Below, piece by piece: positions 61,418 through 64,000 of a DNA stretch of 64,000 bases. The stretch covers positions 1 to 64,000 of the forward strand of contig JAJFKT010000002.1 in assembly GCA_021773075.1 (NCBI GenBank), read 5' to 3'. The notes under the pieces were generated by a model. It worked only from the letters and a program-made list of their open reading frames with translations. It had not been told where the DNA came from and did no database searches. This DNA is from Woeseiaceae bacterium (GTDB lineage Bacteria > Pseudomonadota > Gammaproteobacteria > Steroidobacterales > Woeseiaceae). The position numbers were made by a program, and so were the translations under genes. Positions within the stretch are counted from its first letter, which is position 1. The number at the start of each line of letters is the position of its first letter.

Positions 61418-62758
61418 GTGAGCAAGCTATTACTCAGCAATGCCCGTCTAGTGAATGAAGGCGAAATTCGCGATGCCGACGTTCTTGTCGACAACGAGCG
61501 TATTGAGAAAATCGGTTCCTCAATCGCAGCGCCCGAGGGAGCTACTGTTATCGATATTGCTGGCAAGTTCTTAATTCCCGGCATGATCGATGATCAGGTT
61601 CACTTTCGGGAACCCGGGATGCCGCACAAGGGTGATCTGGCTACCGAGTCGGCTGCGGCTGCCGCAGGTGGCATTACCAGCTTCATGGATATGCCAAACG
61701 TCAGCCCGCAAACGACAACACGTGGTGTGTTGCGCGACAAGTACGCGCTCGCAGAAAATCGCTGCTCTGCTAATTACGGGTTTTACCTTGGTGCGACCAA
61801 TAGCAACATCGAAGAGATCAAAGCGCTTCAGGTTGGTGAGGCGGCGGGCATCAAGGCGTTTATGGGTGCATCTACGGGGAATATGCTGGTCGATAGTCCG
61901 AAGGCCCTGGATCGACTGTTCGAACATGCACCAGTCATCGTTTTGACGCACTGTGAAGATTCACCAATGATCTGGGCGAATGAGGCGGCGGCTCGCGTGA
62001 AGTACGGCGACGAGGTGCCTTTTAGTGCTCATCCCGGCATCCGGTCGGCCGCAGCTTGTATAAAGTCTTCGCGGCTGGCGACGGATTTGGCCAGACGTCA
62101 TGACGCACTGTTGCATGTGTTGCACCTGACCACTGCGATCGAAATGGATCTATTCTCATGTGCGCACCGATCGATAAAGCGCATTACGGCGGAGGTTTGC
62201 ATACATCACCTGTGGTTCGATGAGTCGCGTTACGATGAGCTCGGCGCCAAAATCAAATGCAATCCCGCAATCAAGAGTGCAACGGATCGAGCGGCTTTGA
62301 TTAAAGCCGTGAATGACGGCCGCATAGATGTGATCGCGACCGACCACGCGCCGCATACCGCAGCGGAAAAAGCGTCGAACTACTTTGAGTCACCCGCTGG
62401 ATTGCCGCTCGTACAGCATGCGCTTCTAACATTGTTCGACCTTGCAGCGAACGATCAGTTTAGTGTCGAGTTGATTGTCGACAGAGCCTGCCACGCTCCG
62501 GCGGATCTGTTCGGCGTCAAGGACAGAGGCTATGTGCGGGAGGGTTATTTCGCGGACCTCGTGATCGTAGACCCGTCCAAACCGTATCCAGTAACAGCCT
62601 CAAATCTACTCAGCAAGTGCCAATGGTCGCCGTTCGAAGGGCATACGTTTTCGGCCAGCATCGATTCCACAATCATTAATGGCCAGGTCGTATATAAGGA
62701 CGGAAATCTCACTGGGATTGTGGCTGGACAGAAACTTGAATTCGGCCGCGCTCGCTGA
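61418..62758 (+). CDS. pyrC: Dihydroorotase (type I amidohydrolase)
   Basis: Cyclises carbamoyl aspartate in pyrimidine synthesis. The 446-residue amidohydrolase has the metal motif DDQVHFREPG (about 58-67), IKAFMGAS (about 148) in the region of the carboxylated lysine of this family, VLTHCEDS, VLHLTT and the catalytic ATDHAPHT (about 308-315). The GTG at 61418 has AGGA 8 bases before it and gives the family start; an ATG at 61388 lacks a ribosome site. Hydantoinase/allantoinase relatives are similar, but DHAPHT and length favour dihydroorotase. Confidence 0.88.
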   Translation: MSKLLLSNARLVNEGEIRDADVLVDNERIEKIGSSIAAPEGATVIDIAGKFLIPGMIDDQVHFREPGMPHKGDLATESAAAAAGGITSFMDMPNVSPQTTTRGVLRDKYALAENRCSANYGFYLGATNSNIEEIKALQVGEAAGIKAFMGASTGNMLVDSPKALDRLFEHAPVIVLTHCEDSPMIWANEAAARVKYGDEVPFSAHPGIRSAAACIKSSRLATDLARRHDALLHVLHLTTAIEMDLFSCAHRSIKRITAEVCIHHLWFDESRYDELGAKIKCNPAIKSATDRAALIKAVNDGRIDVIATDHAPHTAAEKASNYFESPAGLPLVQHALLTLFDLAANDQFSVELIVDRACHAPADLFGVKDRGYVREGYFADLVIVDPSKPYPVTASNLLSKCQWSPFEGHTFSASIDSTIINGQVVYKDGNLTGIVAGQKLEFGRAR

Positions 62759-62772
62759 GTAGGCGGAAACTG

Positions 62773-62800
62773 TTTACTTTCCCGGTGATGTCGCTATGCT
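62773..62800 (+). promoter_or_regulatory. Candidate promoter for the GltD-like gene
   Basis: TTTACT (62773-62778), 16-bp spacer, TATGCT (62795-62800), 62 bases before the ATG at 62863. Both hexamers are imperfect. Confidence 0.35.
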
Positions 62801-62862
62801 AGCGCAAAATATGGGACCGTTACTGACAGCCGGGTGAAGGAACTGCCCGGTGTGTAGAGCTG

Positions 62863-64000
62863 AATGAAGCCAACCGATACTTCAAACCCCGAGTACTTCC
62901 ATAAGGTCGTCGATTGCCAGTGGGGCTGTCCAGCGCACACTGACGTACCTGCTTACATTCGTATGATTGCTCAAGGCGATTTCTCCGCTGCGTATATGGA
63001 GAATCGCAAGTCCAATGTATTTCCCGGCATTCTTGGACGCGTTTGCGACCGCCCCTGCGAACCGGCTTGCCGACGTGGCCGGGTTGAAGATAAGCCGGTA
63101 GCAATTTGTCGATTGAAGCGCGTCGCTGCGGATCACCGCGATGACATAAGCGCGCTATTGCCGCAGGCGCCAAAAATCAGCAATGGCAAAAAAGTCGCTC
63201 TAATCGGTGCAGGCTGTGCGTCATTGACTGTTGCGAACGATCTCGCACCGCTTGGCTACGAAGTAACGATATTTGAGGCTCTGCAAACGACCGGCGGATT
63301 GATGCGCACCAATATTCCGAAGTTCCGATTACCGCCAAAGGTATTGGATGAGGAAATCGGATATATCCTCGACATGAATGTCGATCTCAAACTGAATCAT
63401 CCAATCGAGAGTCTGAAGGGGCTGCTCGAAGAAAATTATGATGCGGTATTCATCGGTACGGGCGCGCCACGCGGCAAGAACCTGGAGATTCCGGGTCGAT
63501 ACGACTCAGATCGTATTCATATCGGTATCGACTGGCTGGAGTCCGTCGCCTTCGAACACGTCAAGGAAATCGGCAAGAACGTGTTGATCATCGGCGTTGG
63601 TAATACTGCGATGGACTGCTGCCGAACCTCGCTACGACTGGGTGCTGATGACGTAAAGGTAATGGCGCGCAAACCTCGCGGATTCTTCAAGGCATCGGAG
63701 TGGGAGCTTGAGGATGCCGAAGAGGAAAACGTCGAAATTCTCGTCAATCACTCACCCAAAGAATTCGTTATCGAGGATGGCAAGCTTGTAGGAATGAAGT
63801 TCGAATTGATGGAATACAATATCGACGAGAATGGCCGCATTGATCGCGGCACAGCTAGCGGCGAGAAAGTAATTGCCTGCGATGACGTCATATTGGCAAT
63901 CGGCCAGGACAATGCCTTTCCGTGGGTCGAACGTGACATTGGTATCGAATTTGATCAGTGGGATTGCCCGGTCGTCAACGAGTCGACAATGATGTGTGAT
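62863..64000 (+). CDS. GltD-like FAD/NAD(P) oxidoreductase, 3' end beyond the window
   Basis: The frame is open from the ATG at 62863 for 379 codons to the window edge, so the C-terminus is missing. The N-terminus has a cysteine-rich segment of the kind that binds two Fe4S4 clusters in glutamate synthase small subunits and dihydropyrimidine dehydrogenase (CQWGCPAHTDVP; RVCDRPCEPACRRG, about 66-79). The FAD loop is VALIGAGCASLTVAND (Cys where Pro is common), and the second nucleotide loop LIIGVGNTAMDCCR comes near 245. It is GltD-like, but without gltB adjacent its electron partner is not known. Confidence 0.85.

Noticed and set aside
62820..63173. 117-codon minus-strand frame near the window end
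   Set aside because: It is antisense to the cysteine-rich start of the GltD-like gene, which is clearly conserved on the plus strand.
1..64000. tRNA, rRNA, CRISPR, IS or prophage
   Set aside because: The gaps are short, and no cloverleaf, repeat-spacer array, transposase or phage structural gene was seen by eye; a tRNAscan or ISfinder run would be decisive.

Overview
The window reads as one contiguous chromosomal segment of a gammaproteobacterium. It is almost fully coding, with short intergenic gaps, many 4-bp stop/start overlaps, and many GTG or TTG starts. The organism call rests on gene content: an arginine cluster with a Xanthomonas-type N-acyl-ornithine carbamoyltransferase, YadGH, LptM, FadE, DinB, a Psp system, GspA/GspB and NudC. 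A complete mevalonate block replaces the MEP genes most gammaproteobacteria use. The combination points to a free-living, possibly marine lineage near the Xanthomonadales/Woeseiaceae side of the class, but that placement is inference. No rRNA, tRNA, CRISPR array, insertion sequence or attachment site was seen.

Layout: 1-180 is the start of a DUF222/HNH-type gene that leaves the window. 431-11481 (minus) is the arginine cluster argR, argG, a P-loop protein of unknown role, argC, argD, argF', argB and argH, followed by lptM and polA. 11608-15730 holds an esterase, an NRDE protein, nudC, mscL, and an orphan FlhC-like regulator divergent from an unknown gene. 15767-18139 has yadGH and a SRAP-domain protein. 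18107-24345 (minus) has ispA, dinB, gspA/exeA, gspB and a one-chain FakA-DegV fusion. 24462-30690 carries mvaD, mvaK2, an HMG-CoA reductase-mevalonate kinase fusion, idi and, convergently, mvaS.

30748-37683 (minus) has an ECF sigma factor and its membrane partner, mdh, fadE, a DUF4286-DUF3667 protein and a DUF4399 lipoprotein. 37757-40341 has a small exported protein with its own promoter and terminator, then a YtrA-type GntR regulator with an ABC exporter. 40379-43317 is the phage-shock system: pspF divergent from pspA, two PspC-domain proteins and a PspB-like protein, with a clear sigma-54 promoter. 43337-47175 holds a small exported protein, a GGDEF/EAL protein, a bactofilin and a DUF2845 protein. 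47314-58792 has gshA, a class IV aminotransferase overlapped with a sulfotransferase-like protein, two related membrane-anchored unknowns, a ferredoxin reductase, an SLC13 transporter with four RCK_C domains, a hydrolase, and a UvrD-like helicase behind a LexA box. 59033-64000 has a class II aldolase family protein, ilvA, a dihydroorotase and a truncated GltD-like oxidoreductase.

Working together: the mevalonate block plus ispA would carry HMG-CoA precursors to farnesyl diphosphate. The arginine cluster runs from N-acetylglutamate to arginine through an acylated ornithine, but contains no visible acetylglutamate synthase or deacylase. The Psp, MscL, ECF sigma and bactofilin genes form an envelope-maintenance theme. 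The best candidates for something new are the HMGR-MvaK1 fusion, the P-loop protein inside the arginine operon, the FakA-DegV fusion and the orphan FlhC-like pair.
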